Source: Caproicibacter sp046707225 (GTDB lineage: Bacteria > Bacillota > Clostridia > Oscillospirales > Acutalibacteraceae). Taken from it: a stretch of DNA of 64,000 nt. Positions 40,764 to 49,025 of this stretch are shown piece by piece. Positions within the stretch are counted from its first letter, which is position 1, and each line of letters opens with the position of its first letter. A model generated the notes under the pieces. That model saw nothing but the letters and a program-made list of their open reading frames with translations, made no database searches and had not been told where the DNA came from. Where the stretch lies: the NCBI RefSeq assembly GCF_046707225.1, contig NZ_JBJKOP010000014.1:18987-82986 (forward strand). Reading direction: 5' to 3'. A program made the position numbers and the translations under genes.

Positions 40764-41451
40764 TTGCCAGGTTCATGTTCGGCTGCACGGAAGCCATTTT
40801 GCGGGCAAAGCCGGCGATCTGTTCCTGCGTCCACGGCACGGCGCAAATCCGTTCCTCGTCGCAGGGCTTGTACGGCGACGGTTTTCGGTAGCGGTTCAGC
40901 GTCCACCGGGGGACGGCGGGAAGCTCTGTGGCCATTTGCATCAGGTCGGATTCCAAAAGCTGAGGAATAACGGTTGTGCGAACCTCGAATGGCGCCCCGC
41001 TGTCCAGGAGAAGCTCCACGGTTTCCCGCACGGCCGCGGCGTCGGTTCCGGTGCCGCAAATTTCCTCATAGCGCGCGGACGGCGCCTTGTAATCCACCGC
41101 AAAATAGCTGCACGCGCCGCTTTTCAGCACTTCCGAGACCGCTGCGGGATTCGAGCCGTTCGTATCCAGCTTGACCCGGTAGCCGAGGGACTTAAATTCC
41201 AGCAAAGTATCGGTCAGCTCGGGCTGCAGGGTCGGCTCCCCTCCGGTTACGACCACGGCGTCGAGCAGGCCCGCGCGCTTTTTCAAAAACGCAAGGACGG
41301 TGTTCGGGTCAAGAATTTCATGCGGGCCGGCGAGCAGGGAACGATTATGGCAGTAAAAACAATCGTAATTACAGCCGGGAACGAACAGCACGCAAGAAAC
41401 AAGCCCCGGATAGTCGACAAGCGAGCTCTTCTGAATCCCCGCGAAAATCAT
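40759..41451 (-). CDS. nrdG: Anaerobic ribonucleotide reductase activating protein
   Basis: 230-residue radical SAM activase with CX3CX2C at C27, C31 and C34 (GCNYDCFYCHN), then VVVTGGEPTLQ for SAM binding. It generates the glycyl radical on NrdD. The long, PflA-like form lacks extra ferredoxin cysteines. It overlaps nrdD by 4 bases, consistent with translation in fixed ratio. Confidence 0.93.
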   Translation of the reverse strand: MIFAGIQKSSLVDYPGLVSCVLFVPGCNYDCFYCHNRSLLAGPHEILDPNTVLAFLKKRAGLLDAVVVTGGEPTLQPELTDTLLEFKSLGYRVKLDTNGSNPAAVSEVLKSGACSYFAVDYKAPSARYEEICGTGTDAAAVRETVELLLDSGAPFEVRTTVIPQLLESDLMQMATELPAVPRWTLNRYRKPSPYKPCDEERICAVPWTQEQIAGFARKMASVQPNMNLAK

Positions 41452-43544
41452 ATGGCCTGTTCCTTGATCACATATTTTTTGCGTTCGCGGTATTCTTCCT
41501 GTTTGCCGCGGTTAAAGTTCTGAACCGGGCGCAGATACCCGACGACACGGCTCCAGACTTCGGCGGGCTTTCCGCAGTGGGGGCAGGTGAAATGTTCGCC
41601 GGCGAGATAGCCGTGGTCGCTGCAGATGGAGAAGGTCGGGGTCAGGGAAATATAGGGGAGCTTGTAGTTGGTGAAAATCTTTCGGATCAGGCGCTTGGCG
41701 GCCTCGGTGTCGTGAATTTCCTCACCCAGATAGAAATGCAGAACCGTTCCGCCGGTATAAAGAGACTGCAGCTCATCCTGAAGATCAAGCGTTTCAAAAA
41801 TATCGTCCGTGTACCCGACGGGCAGCTGGGTCGAATTCGTATAGTAAGGCTCCTGTTCCCCCGCGGTGATGATGTCGGGATAGCGGGCCTTATCCAGCCG
41901 GGCAAGGCTGTAGCTGGCGCCTTCCGCGGGCGTCGCTTCCAGATTGTAATAGTGGCCGGTCTCTTCCTGCAGGTTCAGAATGAAGTCGCGCATGTAGTTG
42001 AGCGTGTCGACTGCAAATTTTTGCCCTGCTTCCGTTGTCAGGTCACAGTCTTTGCCGTACAGGTTCATGCAGGCTTCGTTCATTCCGATCAGGCCGATCG
42101 TGTTGAAATGATTGTACCAGTAATCCCCGGTCTTTGCCTTGACGTCTTTGAGATAATTGCGGGAGTACGGATACAGTCCGCGCTCGGTCTGCTCCTCAAT
42201 GACCTTTCTCTTGATTTCGAGGCTTTCCTTGGCGATAGTCATTTCTTTCCAAAGGCGCATGCGGAATTCGGAGTCCGTTTTGGAAACGTAGGCGATGCGC
42301 GGCAGATTGACGGTTACAACGCCGATGGACCCGGTCAGAGGATTGGAACCGAACAGGCCGCCCCCGCGCTTGCGCAGCTCGCTTTTGTCGATTCTCAGGC
42401 GGCAGCACATGGATAGCGCGTCTTCAGGGGAGAGGTCGGAGTTGATATAGTTGGAGAAATAGGGAATTCCGTATTTGCAGGTGATTTCCATAAAACGGTT
42501 GACGACGGGGCTGTCCCACTGAAAATCCTTTGTGACATTGATGGTTGGAATCGGGAAGGTGAACACGCGTCCCTTGCTGTCGCCTTCCATCATCACGTCG
42601 CAGAACGCGAGGTTGATGATGTCCATTTCTTTCTGAAAATCACCGTATTTTTCCGACATCACGGCTCCGCCGACCGTTACGTTCTGGTCGCGCAGCGTGC
42701 GGGGCACAACAATATCGAACGTTAGATTTGAAAACGGGCACTGAAAGCCGACGCGGGTCGGTACGTTCAGGTTAAAAATGAACTCCTGAAGCGCTTGCTT
42801 GACCGCTTGATAATCCATATGATCGTAGCGAACGAACGGCGCGCAGTAGGTGTCGAAGGACGACCAGGCCTGTGCTCCAGCGGTCTCGCCCTGGGTTGTG
42901 AACGTGGAATTGACAATCTGCCCCAGGAAAGAACGCAGGTGCTTCGGCGGTTTGGATTCCACCTTGCCGGACACGCCGCCGAATCCGCCCTGAAGAATCT
43001 GCCGCAGGTCCCAGCCTGCGCAGTACGGGCCGAAGAATCCGAGGTCGTGAATGTGAATGTCTCCCGACAGATGCGCATCGCGGATTTCCTGCGGATAAAT
43101 CTCATGCAGCCAGTAGTTTTTGGTAAACGCTTCGCGAACATAATTGTTCAGTCCGTTGATTGATTTCTGCGTGTTGGCGTTCTCGTTGATTTTCCAGTCC
43201 CTGTCGTTCAGATATTCGCCGAACATATTAATCGTCGCGCCGATCAGCGCGTTGGATTCGCGCGCGGAGCGCCTTTTTTCGCGGTACAGGATATAAGCCT
43301 TGGCTGTTTTTGCGTGTCCGTTTTCAATCAGGACCTTTTCGACGATGTCCTGAATTCCCTCAACGTCGGCTACGCCCTCCGGGTATTTTTGCGAAGCGAT
43401 GGAAATAACCTGATCCGCCAGATGTTCCGAAGTGGCGAAATCATCTCCCCCGACCGCGGTCGCGGCCTTAAAAATCGCCCACACGATTTTTTCCTTTTTA
43501 AACAGCGCTTTGGTCCTGTCCCTTTTGATAATATGTGTCAGCAT
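41448..43544 (-). CDS. nrdD: Anaerobic ribonucleoside-triphosphate reductase (class III)
   Basis: 698 residues. An N-terminal ATP-cone (about 4-95) gives allosteric control. The glycyl-radical domain holds GDIHIHDLGFFGPYCAGWDL, cysteine-containing catalytic strands and FSNYINSDLSPEDALSMCCRL. A C-terminal zinc site (CSDHGYL..., CPHC) precedes the radical Gly in RVVGYLRP. It reduces NTPs to dNTPs without oxygen. ATG 43544 is chosen because GGGAGGA lies 7 bases upstream; the frame extends to 43715 without support. Two NrdR boxes overlap its promoter. Confidence 0.95.
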   Translation of the reverse strand: MLTHIIKRDRTKALFKKEKIVWAIFKAATAVGGDDFATSEHLADQVISIASQKYPEGVADVEGIQDIVEKVLIENGHAKTAKAYILYREKRRSARESNALIGATINMFGEYLNDRDWKINENANTQKSINGLNNYVREAFTKNYWLHEIYPQEIRDAHLSGDIHIHDLGFFGPYCAGWDLRQILQGGFGGVSGKVESKPPKHLRSFLGQIVNSTFTTQGETAGAQAWSSFDTYCAPFVRYDHMDYQAVKQALQEFIFNLNVPTRVGFQCPFSNLTFDIVVPRTLRDQNVTVGGAVMSEKYGDFQKEMDIINLAFCDVMMEGDSKGRVFTFPIPTINVTKDFQWDSPVVNRFMEITCKYGIPYFSNYINSDLSPEDALSMCCRLRIDKSELRKRGGGLFGSNPLTGSIGVVTVNLPRIAYVSKTDSEFRMRLWKEMTIAKESLEIKRKVIEEQTERGLYPYSRNYLKDVKAKTGDYWYNHFNTIGLIGMNEACMNLYGKDCDLTTEAGQKFAVDTLNYMRDFILNLQEETGHYYNLEATPAEGASYSLARLDKARYPDIITAGEQEPYYTNSTQLPVGYTDDIFETLDLQDELQSLYTGGTVLHFYLGEEIHDTEAAKRLIRKIFTNYKLPYISLTPTFSICSDHGYLAGEHFTCPHCGKPAEVWSRVVGYLRPVQNFNRGKQEEYRERKKYVIKEQAI

Positions 43545-43575
43545 GAACATTCCTCCCGCATACCCTTTCAAACAG

Positions 43576-43643
43576 GGCAATATATAGTCTGTTGTTTTAC
43601 TGCGAATACTATATATACTAATATCTATGGGGGGATTTGTCAA
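43576..43643 (-). promoter_or_regulatory. nrdD promoter with two NrdR boxes
   Basis: Minus strand TTGACA (43638-43643), 17 bases, TAGTAT (43615-43620). Two AT-rich palindromic boxes, near 43606-43621 (overlapping the -10) and 43576-43591, resemble the NrdR consensus acaCwATATAtwGtgt. Their centres are 30 bases apart, about three helical turns, the usual cooperative spacing. Confidence 0.8.
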
Positions 43644-43665
43644 TAGAACGGGAGGGAAAAGAGTT

Positions 43666-44091
43666 TTAGCCTTGCCGTTTGCCGCGGCAGTCCCGGCAAT
43701 AGCCGTAAATTTCAAGGCTGTGGCCGGTCACGTCAAAACCGGTTTTGTCGGTCAGTTCTTTTTCGTAGGATTTTAGCGGGCAGTCGTCCAGCGGGAACAT
43801 CCTGTGGCAGCCAAGGCAGACCAGATAGTGGCGGTGCTTGTCGTTCAGCTCAAACAGGGTGCCGCATTCTTCCACCGTGTTCAGCCGGCGAACGGCTTTT
43901 TTTTCAACCAGAAGCTCCAGAACGCGGTAGACGGTGGATAGACTGACGGTTTCCCCCTGCTCCCGCAGCCCGAAAAAAATACCTTCTGCCGAAACAGGCC
44001 GGCCGCTTTGCTCAAGAATCCCGATGATCTCCCGGCGCTGCCGGGTGTTTTTCAGTCCGCAGCTTTTCAGGCGGCCCTTGCTGTCTTCCAT
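43666..44091 (-). CDS. zur: Fur-family zinc uptake regulator
   Basis: 141 residues from the ATG at 44091 (GGGAGGA is better spaced for it than for the ATG at 44100). An HTH is at ~15-65 (TRQRREIIGILEQ, LSTVYRVLELL). Structural zinc cysteines are C92, C95, C132 and C135. Sensory-site residues are C76, H86, H88 and H124, an arrangement close to Zur. It lies 29 bases after znuB as the last gene of znuA-znuC-znuB-zur, and should repress the operon at the palindrome 46632-46650. Confidence 0.88.
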   Translation of the reverse strand: MEDSKGRLKSCGLKNTRQRREIIGILEQSGRPVSAEGIFFGLREQGETVSLSTVYRVLELLVEKKAVRRLNTVEECGTLFELNDKHRHYLVCLGCHRMFPLDDCPLKSYEKELTDKTGFDVTGHSLEIYGYCRDCRGKRQG

Positions 44092-44120
44092 GATGTTCAT
44101 TCCTCCCGGGTTCAGAATTT

Positions 44121-44939
44121 TTAGGAAACACGGCCCTGTTCCCGGTCCCGCAGACTATACACAATCAGATAGCTCACGGCGGAAAGGATTACAATGCAGG
44201 CCCCCGAGGCGATATTCAGCGTATAGGAGAGCCAGAGCCCCGCGAGGCAGAAAACCGCCCCGAAGAAAATGGAGTAGCAGATCCGTCTGCCGAAGCTGTT
44301 CGTCAGCAGGCCCGCGACAGCCGCGGGCGCGGTCAGAAGCGCCAGCACAAGAATGATGCCGACCACCCGGATCAAAACCACGACGGTCATCGCGACCAGA
44401 ATCAGCAGAAGATAATTGAGGCGCGCGGTATCGACTCCCATCACGGCCGCGAATTCCTCGTCGAACAGGTAGGCTTTCCAGGTGTCGTAAAAAACGGCTA
44501 CGGCGGCAAGAACCAGAACCGTGAGGCATGCCATCAGAAGAAGATCGCCGCGCGTCACGGAGAGAATGTTTCCAAACAGATACGAGGTCATGTCGGGCGG
44601 GTAACCCGGAGTCAGCGCGACGAAAAGGATTCCCAGCGCCATGCCGAACGACCAGAACAGGCCGATGACAACGTCGGAATGCGTTGTCTTCCTGCGGCTG
44701 ATTTTCCCGATGGCGAGCGCGCCGCCGACCGCAAACAGAAAAGCGCCGAGAATCGGCTCGAATCCCAGCAGGTACCCAAGCCCCACGCCTCCGTAAGAGG
44801 TGTGCGCGATTCCGCCGCTGAGCATGACAAGCTTTTTTTCGATGACGATGACGCCAATGATGCCGCAGACAATGCTGGAAAGCAGGCCCGCGGCCAGCGC
44901 GTTCTGAAGAAATTGATATTGAAACAAAGCGGAAATCAT
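44121..44939 (-). CDS. znuB: Zinc ABC transporter permease
   Basis: 272 residues, about eight membrane segments, ABC-3 family: GGIAHTSYGGVGLGYLLG in the N-terminal part and VGIILVLALLTAPAAVAGLLT in the C-terminal part. It forms the channel for Zn(II) (or Mn(II)) with ZnuC and ZnuA. The ATG directly abuts the znuC stop codon (TAAATG), and GGGGAGGA lies within znuC. Confidence 0.93.
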   Translation of the reverse strand: MISALFQYQFLQNALAAGLLSSIVCGIIGVIVIEKKLVMLSGGIAHTSYGGVGLGYLLGFEPILGAFLFAVGGALAIGKISRRKTTHSDVVIGLFWSFGMALGILFVALTPGYPPDMTSYLFGNILSVTRGDLLLMACLTVLVLAAVAVFYDTWKAYLFDEEFAAVMGVDTARLNYLLLILVAMTVVVLIRVVGIILVLALLTAPAAVAGLLTNSFGRRICYSIFFGAVFCLAGLWLSYTLNIASGACIVILSAVSYLIVYSLRDREQGRVS

Positions 44940-45719
44940 TTATCGGTCCTCCCCGTGCGTTTTTAAAACCCGATGCGGCACGCCGTGCGCGATCAGGTCG
45001 ACCGGGCAGCCGTAAAGGGCGTCGACCGTGTTGCGGTCGAGCTCCGGCTCGCCGTGATAAACCAGGCCCCCGTTGAGACAGGCGAGCCGGTGGACCCGGG
45101 AAGATACCGCCATCATGTCGTGCGTGACAAGCAGAATCGTCATTTTACGGTTCAGTTCCCCCAGCAGGTCATAAATCTGTCTGCGCGATTTAGCGTCGAC
45201 ACTTGCGGTCGGCTCGTCCAGCAGAAGAATTTTCGGGTTTTCCGCAAGGGCGCGGGCGACGAGCATCCGCTGGAATTCTCCGCCGGACAGGCCGGAAATC
45301 TGCCGGGAGGCGAGATCTCCGATGCCGACTTCTTGAAGCGCGGCGTCGGCGGCCGCGCGGTCCGCTCCGGAATACCGGTGAAAGGGAAGGCGGCTTCGTG
45401 TCAGCCGTCCGGTCAGGACGACTTCGCGCACCGTGACCGGGAAGCTGCGGTCAATATTCGCAAACTGTGGAACGTATCCGACCAGCGTGCCGGTTTTGCC
45501 CGGGGCTTTTCCGCAGATCGAAATGCTTCCTCCCGAAATCGGCACAAGGCCCAGAATGGAACGGAGCAGGGTGGTTTTTCCGCCCCCGTTCGGCCCGATG
45601 ATCCCCAGATATTCCCCCTGAGTGACGTCAAGGCTGACATCATGCAGGGCGGTGAACGCCCCGTACCGGACGGTTACGTGACTGATTTCTACGACTTTTT
45701 GACCGGGCTCTGCCGTCAT
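44940..45719 (-). CDS. znuC: Zinc ABC transporter ATP-binding protein
   Basis: 259 residues: Walker A GPNGGGKTTLL, Q-loop YVPQ, ABC signature LSGGEFQRM, Walker B ILLLDEPTAS, H-loop VTHD. It powers the transporter. It overlaps the znuA stop by 4 bases. The metal specificity comes from the operon rather than from this subunit. Confidence 0.93.
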   Translation of the reverse strand: MTAEPGQKVVEISHVTVRYGAFTALHDVSLDVTQGEYLGIIGPNGGGKTTLLRSILGLVPISGGSISICGKAPGKTGTLVGYVPQFANIDRSFPVTVREVVLTGRLTRSRLPFHRYSGADRAAADAALQEVGIGDLASRQISGLSGGEFQRMLVARALAENPKILLLDEPTASVDAKSRRQIYDLLGELNRKMTILLVTHDMMAVSSRVHRLACLNGGLVYHGEPELDRNTVDALYGCPVDLIAHGVPHRVLKTHGEDR

Positions 45720-46612
45720 TTCATAGCCTCCACCATGGTATTTGCCATTTTTTTCAGATTTTCCACATAATCGGGCGCAAGCGGGGAAAGTTCTACAGTT
45801 TTTCCGCCGATTTCCTCCGCGAAGGCCTGCGACTGCTTGCTGTCGATTTCCTCCTGATAGAAAATTGCGCGGATCTTTTGCTTTTTCGCCAGATCAACCA
45901 TTTCCTGCAGATGCTGCGGAGTCGCTTCCTTGCCCTCCTCCTCAAGCGAATACATGGTCAGGCCGTAGTCTTCAGCCAGGTAACCGAACGCAGGGTGAAA
46001 GACAAGAAAGTTTTTATTTTGCATGTTGGAAAAAATGTTTTTCAGATCGGAATCCAGCGAATCAAGCTGCTTTGCATAGTTCTGAGCATTCTGCCCGTAC
46101 TGCGCTTTGTGCTGCGGATCCACCGTTTCACATTCCTGAGCAATGGTTTCCACCATTACCTTTGCGCGCTTAGGGGAAAGCCAGATGTGCGGGTCGCGTT
46201 CCCCCGACGGGAACGTGCGGTCGGGGTATTCTTTTGAAACCGCATTCTGAAGACGGATGACTTTCATGGTTTTCAAATCGGCCAGAGCCGGGAGAATGGA
46301 CGATTCCTCAACGGGTACACCCACCGCAAAATAAAGGGCCGCGCGGCTGAGTTCTTCTTTTTCTTTGGGTGTCGGCTCATAGGTTTCCGGGCTGTATCCG
46401 GAAGGGACGGCGGTAATTACCTCCATATAGTCGCCGCAGACAGCCTTGGCGAAGGTTGCCTCCGGGACAACGGTTACGGCAATAACAGGTTTCTGACCCG
46501 ATTTTGCCGGCGCGGACGAAGATGCCTGCTGCACGCCGGCGGACGAGGCGCATCCCGTCAGAACCAGTGCAAAGGAAATCAGTATTCCAGTTAGAAAATT
46601 AAATCGTTTCAT
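45716..46612 (-). CDS. znuA: Zinc ABC transporter substrate-binding lipoprotein
   Basis: 298 residues, cluster A-I binding protein. The lipobox is VLTGC (Cys 21). Metal ligands recognisable are H142 (DPHIWLSP), H206 (VFHPAFGYL) and the acidic loop E254-E255 (YQEEIDSK). The first ligand, His in most ZnuA proteins (GxSPHxYEP), is E76 here (GYSPETYEP), and the His-rich loop is absent. A Glu-for-His change could shift affinity or metal preference. The Zur-type operator upstream and the zur gene in the operon still indicate zinc. Confidence 0.9.
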   Translation of the reverse strand: MKRFNFLTGILISFALVLTGCASSAGVQQASSSAPAKSGQKPVIAVTVVPEATFAKAVCGDYMEVITAVPSGYSPETYEPTPKEKEELSRAALYFAVGVPVEESSILPALADLKTMKVIRLQNAVSKEYPDRTFPSGERDPHIWLSPKRAKVMVETIAQECETVDPQHKAQYGQNAQNYAKQLDSLDSDLKNIFSNMQNKNFLVFHPAFGYLAEDYGLTMYSLEEEGKEATPQHLQEMVDLAKKQKIRAIFYQEEIDSKQSQAFAEEIGGKTVELSPLAPDYVENLKKMANTMVEAMK

Positions 46613-46631
46613 AACAGTTCACTCCATTCTA

Positions 46632-46650
46632 AATGCAAATAATTTGCATT
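46632..46650. promoter_or_regulatory. Zur operator candidate
   Basis: Perfect palindrome AATGCAAA-TAA-TTTGCATT, followed by an extra TGCATT half-site. It covers roughly +3 to +21 of the predicted znuA transcript, a repressing position. Confidence 0.75.
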
Positions 46651-46660
46651 TGCATTAAGC

Positions 46661-46689
46661 ATTCTATCATAGAAGAATGGATTTGTAAA
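46661..46689 (-). promoter_or_regulatory. znuA operon promoter
   Basis: Minus strand TTTACA (46684-46689), 17 bases, TAGAAT (46661-46666). It lies immediately upstream of the palindrome 46632-46650. Confidence 0.7.
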
Positions 46690-46888
46690 TGTTTTATTTT
46701 ATGAAGAAAGGGACAAAATATTTTCAACCGGCCCATAAAGTCGCGCAAACGCAAAAATACACGAGCATTTTGCTTGCGGTGTTGGCCGCACCCGCAAATC
46801 CCGGCCGCACAAAAAATATAAAAATATGATTCTTTCATGAATAATAGGAATGTCTTCGGTAAAAATACTTTTTGAAAGGGGTAATATC

Positions 46889-47098
46889 ATGCTTGATAAA
46901 ATTGCTTTGATTCTGGTCATTATCGGCGGACTGAATTGGGGGTCCATCGGACTTTTCGGGTTTGACATTGTCGCCTGGATCTTTGGCGGGCAGCTCACGG
47001 CCGGCAGCCGCATCGTATTCGTCGTGGTAGCCATTTCCGCACTGTGGTGCCTGAGATTTCTGTTTCGTGACGATGAAGAACCTGTTCACAACGCGTAG
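46889..47098 (+). CDS. DUF378 family small membrane protein
   Basis: 69 residues with two membrane helices. The first begins LDKIALILVIIGGLNWGSIGLFGFD, with the conserved GGLNWG and the phenylalanine/aspartate that mark DUF378 (YuzA-like) proteins. GAAAGGGG precedes the ATG at 46889. Function is unknown. The stretch 46690-46888 upstream shows no gene. Confidence 0.85.
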   Translation: MLDKIALILVIIGGLNWGSIGLFGFDIVAWIFGGQLTAGSRIVFVVVAISALWCLRFLFRDDEEPVHNA

Positions 47099-47119
47099 AC
47101 TTTTTTTAACCTTAAAATA

Positions 47120-47155
47120 GCCGTCGTTCCAAACTTTCAGGAACGGCGGCTTTTT
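47120..47155 (+). terminator. Terminator after DUF378 gene
   Basis: Arms 47120-47130 and 47140-47150 (11 bases, one G-T), loop of 9, then TTTTT. Confidence 0.85.
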
Positions 47156-47179
47156 CATGACAAATCAGGCACTTTGTGT

Positions 47180-47947
47180 TTACGGTTTGTTTTTCTCATA
47201 AATAATCCGCAGGCCCTCCAGAAGAAGCGTGTCGCAATAGACGATATCGCGTTCACATTGCTGAATAATTTCTTTGGATAAACCGCCCGTGGCCACAATG
47301 CTGCATTTTTTGCCGAGCTCCTGTTCCATGTGGGCGCACATGCCGTCGATCATGCAGGCGGTTCCGTTAATCAGGCCGGAACGCATACATTCGGTGGTGC
47401 TCCCGCCGATAAAATGTTTGGGAGCCTCCAGACTGACGGAAGGAAGCTGGGCGGTGCGGTTCGTCAGCGCATCCAGCGAAATTCCGACCCCGGGGGCAAT
47501 CGCCCCGCCGAGCATCCGTCGGTTTTCGTCCAGAACGACAAATGTCGTGGCCGTTCCCATGTCAAGAATAATGCAGGGGCCTTGAAACAGCTCCGCGGCG
47601 GCTACGCAGCCGACGATCAGGTCAGCGCCCACGGCTTCGGAATTATTCAGGTCGATGAAGATGCCTGTTTTGGTTTCAGGCCCCACGCAGAGAGGTTCCG
47701 TTCCGGTCAGGCGGTAAATCGCCCGTTTCAGGTAAAGATTGACGGACGGAACGACCGAGCTGATTGCCGTTCCCTCAATCTGCCGAAAAGAAACGCCGTG
47801 AATATCCAGAATTTCTTTCAGTTCGATTGCGTACTGATCTTCCATCCTCATGCGGTCCGTCGCCATGCGCGAGACAAAAAGCAGCTTTGTGCCCTCGTAA
47901 ACGCCTAAAGTGATATTTGTGTTGCCGATGTCCAAAACCAGAATCAT
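47180..47947 (-). CDS. coaX: Type III pantothenate kinase
   Basis: 255 residues of the ASKHA fold. The phosphate-binding motif VLDIGNTNITLGVY is at residues 4-17, GADLIVG and DMGTATTF follow, and ATGGLS is the adenosine motif. It phosphorylates pantothenate, the first step to CoA, and is insensitive to CoA feedback. The ATG at 47947 puts the DIGNTN motif at the usual position; the longer frame to 48001 is not supported. Confidence 0.93.
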   Translation of the reverse strand: MILVLDIGNTNITLGVYEGTKLLFVSRMATDRMRMEDQYAIELKEILDIHGVSFRQIEGTAISSVVPSVNLYLKRAIYRLTGTEPLCVGPETKTGIFIDLNNSEAVGADLIVGCVAAAELFQGPCIILDMGTATTFVVLDENRRMLGGAIAPGVGISLDALTNRTAQLPSVSLEAPKHFIGGSTTECMRSGLINGTACMIDGMCAHMEQELGKKCSIVATGGLSKEIIQQCERDIVYCDTLLLEGLRIIYEKNKP

Positions 47948-48119
47948 TCGAAATCCGCTCCCGCCGCGGAAACAGGAATTTCCCCATTTCCATTTTATCA
48001 AATACAGTTATTATAGCAAAGAGAGTTTTAGAATTCAATGCACAAAATAAAAAGAAATGAATTGGTTTTTTTCATATTCTGATTTATAATACAAAAAGAA
48101 TGCAATGAGGAGGGATACG

Positions 48120-49019
48120 ATGGAGAATACAGTTTACCCCGGGCGAAAGCGTAGGCGCGGCGACCGCCATGACTCGTTCCGAATCCGGAAAGAGGACCCC
48201 TTTTTCTCGGTGGTGCCCCATTTGATGCGGAACAGAACGGGAAGCATGGTCTTTTTTGAAGAAAAAATCGAGATTACCCGTTTGGAGCAGTTCATCAGGC
48301 GGATGCGCAGGGAATCCGGCATGACGGACCTGAGCACCCTTCACGTCGTCATGGCGGCGGCGGTGCGCCTGATCGCTCTTCATCCGGGCCTGAACCGTTA
48401 TGTTTCCGGCAGAAAACTCTATGCCAGAAACCATATCGCCCTCTCCATCGCAGTTAAGAATACGATGAGTGAAACCGGTCAGGACACAACGCTGAAAACG
48501 CTGTTTTCCCCGACGGATTCGTTGGAGGATATCTGGAAAAAGCTCCACGACGGGATCACGGCGGTCAAGAATTCCGCGCAGAACAACGGTACATACCAAA
48601 CGGCGGAAATTTTAAGGCGCCTGCCCGTGTGTTTGCTGCGCTTTGTTGTGTTTGCGCTATGGCATATGGATGAGGCCGGCCTGATGCCGAAAGCGATTCA
48701 CCGCGTTTCTCCTTTCCATACAAGCGCCTTTGTCGTGGATATCGGTTCTACCGGAATCGGTTCCGTCTATCACCATCTTTATGATTTTGGGACCTGCCCG
48801 ATTTTTATCTCCGTCGGAAAAAAGGAAACCACGTTCCGAATGAGCCGGCATGGCATAGCGAGACCCGTCAAAACGATTAATTTCCGCTTTGTTGTGGACG
48901 AGCGTATCTGTGACGGTTACTATTATGCCAGGGCAATGCGCCACTTTCGACGGATTCTGAAAAACCCGGACGTTTTGCTGACGCCCCTTCCGTCGGCAGT
49001 GCCGGACCCCTGGCTTTAG
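48120..49019 (+). CDS. Chloramphenicol-acetyltransferase/E2-like protein lacking the catalytic His
   Basis: 299 residues resembling the trimeric acyltransferase core shared by chloramphenicol acetyltransferase and 2-oxoacid dehydrogenase E2, with no lipoyl domain. The segment at 256-275 ends in VVDERICDGYYYARAMRHF, aligning with the family signature DHRVxDG; the catalytic His is replaced by E261, while the structural Asp and Gly are kept. A basic N-terminus (GRKRRRGDRHD) precedes the fold. GAGGAGGG lies before the ATG. It may be an inactive scaffold or use a different mechanism. Similar stand-alone clostridial proteins are common, but their role is not known to me. Confidence 0.7.
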   Translation: MENTVYPGRKRRRGDRHDSFRIRKEDPFFSVVPHLMRNRTGSMVFFEEKIEITRLEQFIRRMRRESGMTDLSTLHVVMAAAVRLIALHPGLNRYVSGRKLYARNHIALSIAVKNTMSETGQDTTLKTLFSPTDSLEDIWKKLHDGITAVKNSAQNNGTYQTAEILRRLPVCLLRFVVFALWHMDEAGLMPKAIHRVSPFHTSAFVVDIGSTGIGSVYHHLYDFGTCPIFISVGKKETTFRMSRHGIARPVKTINFRFVVDERICDGYYYARAMRHFRRILKNPDVLLTPLPSAVPDPWL

Positions 49020-49025
49020 CAAACG

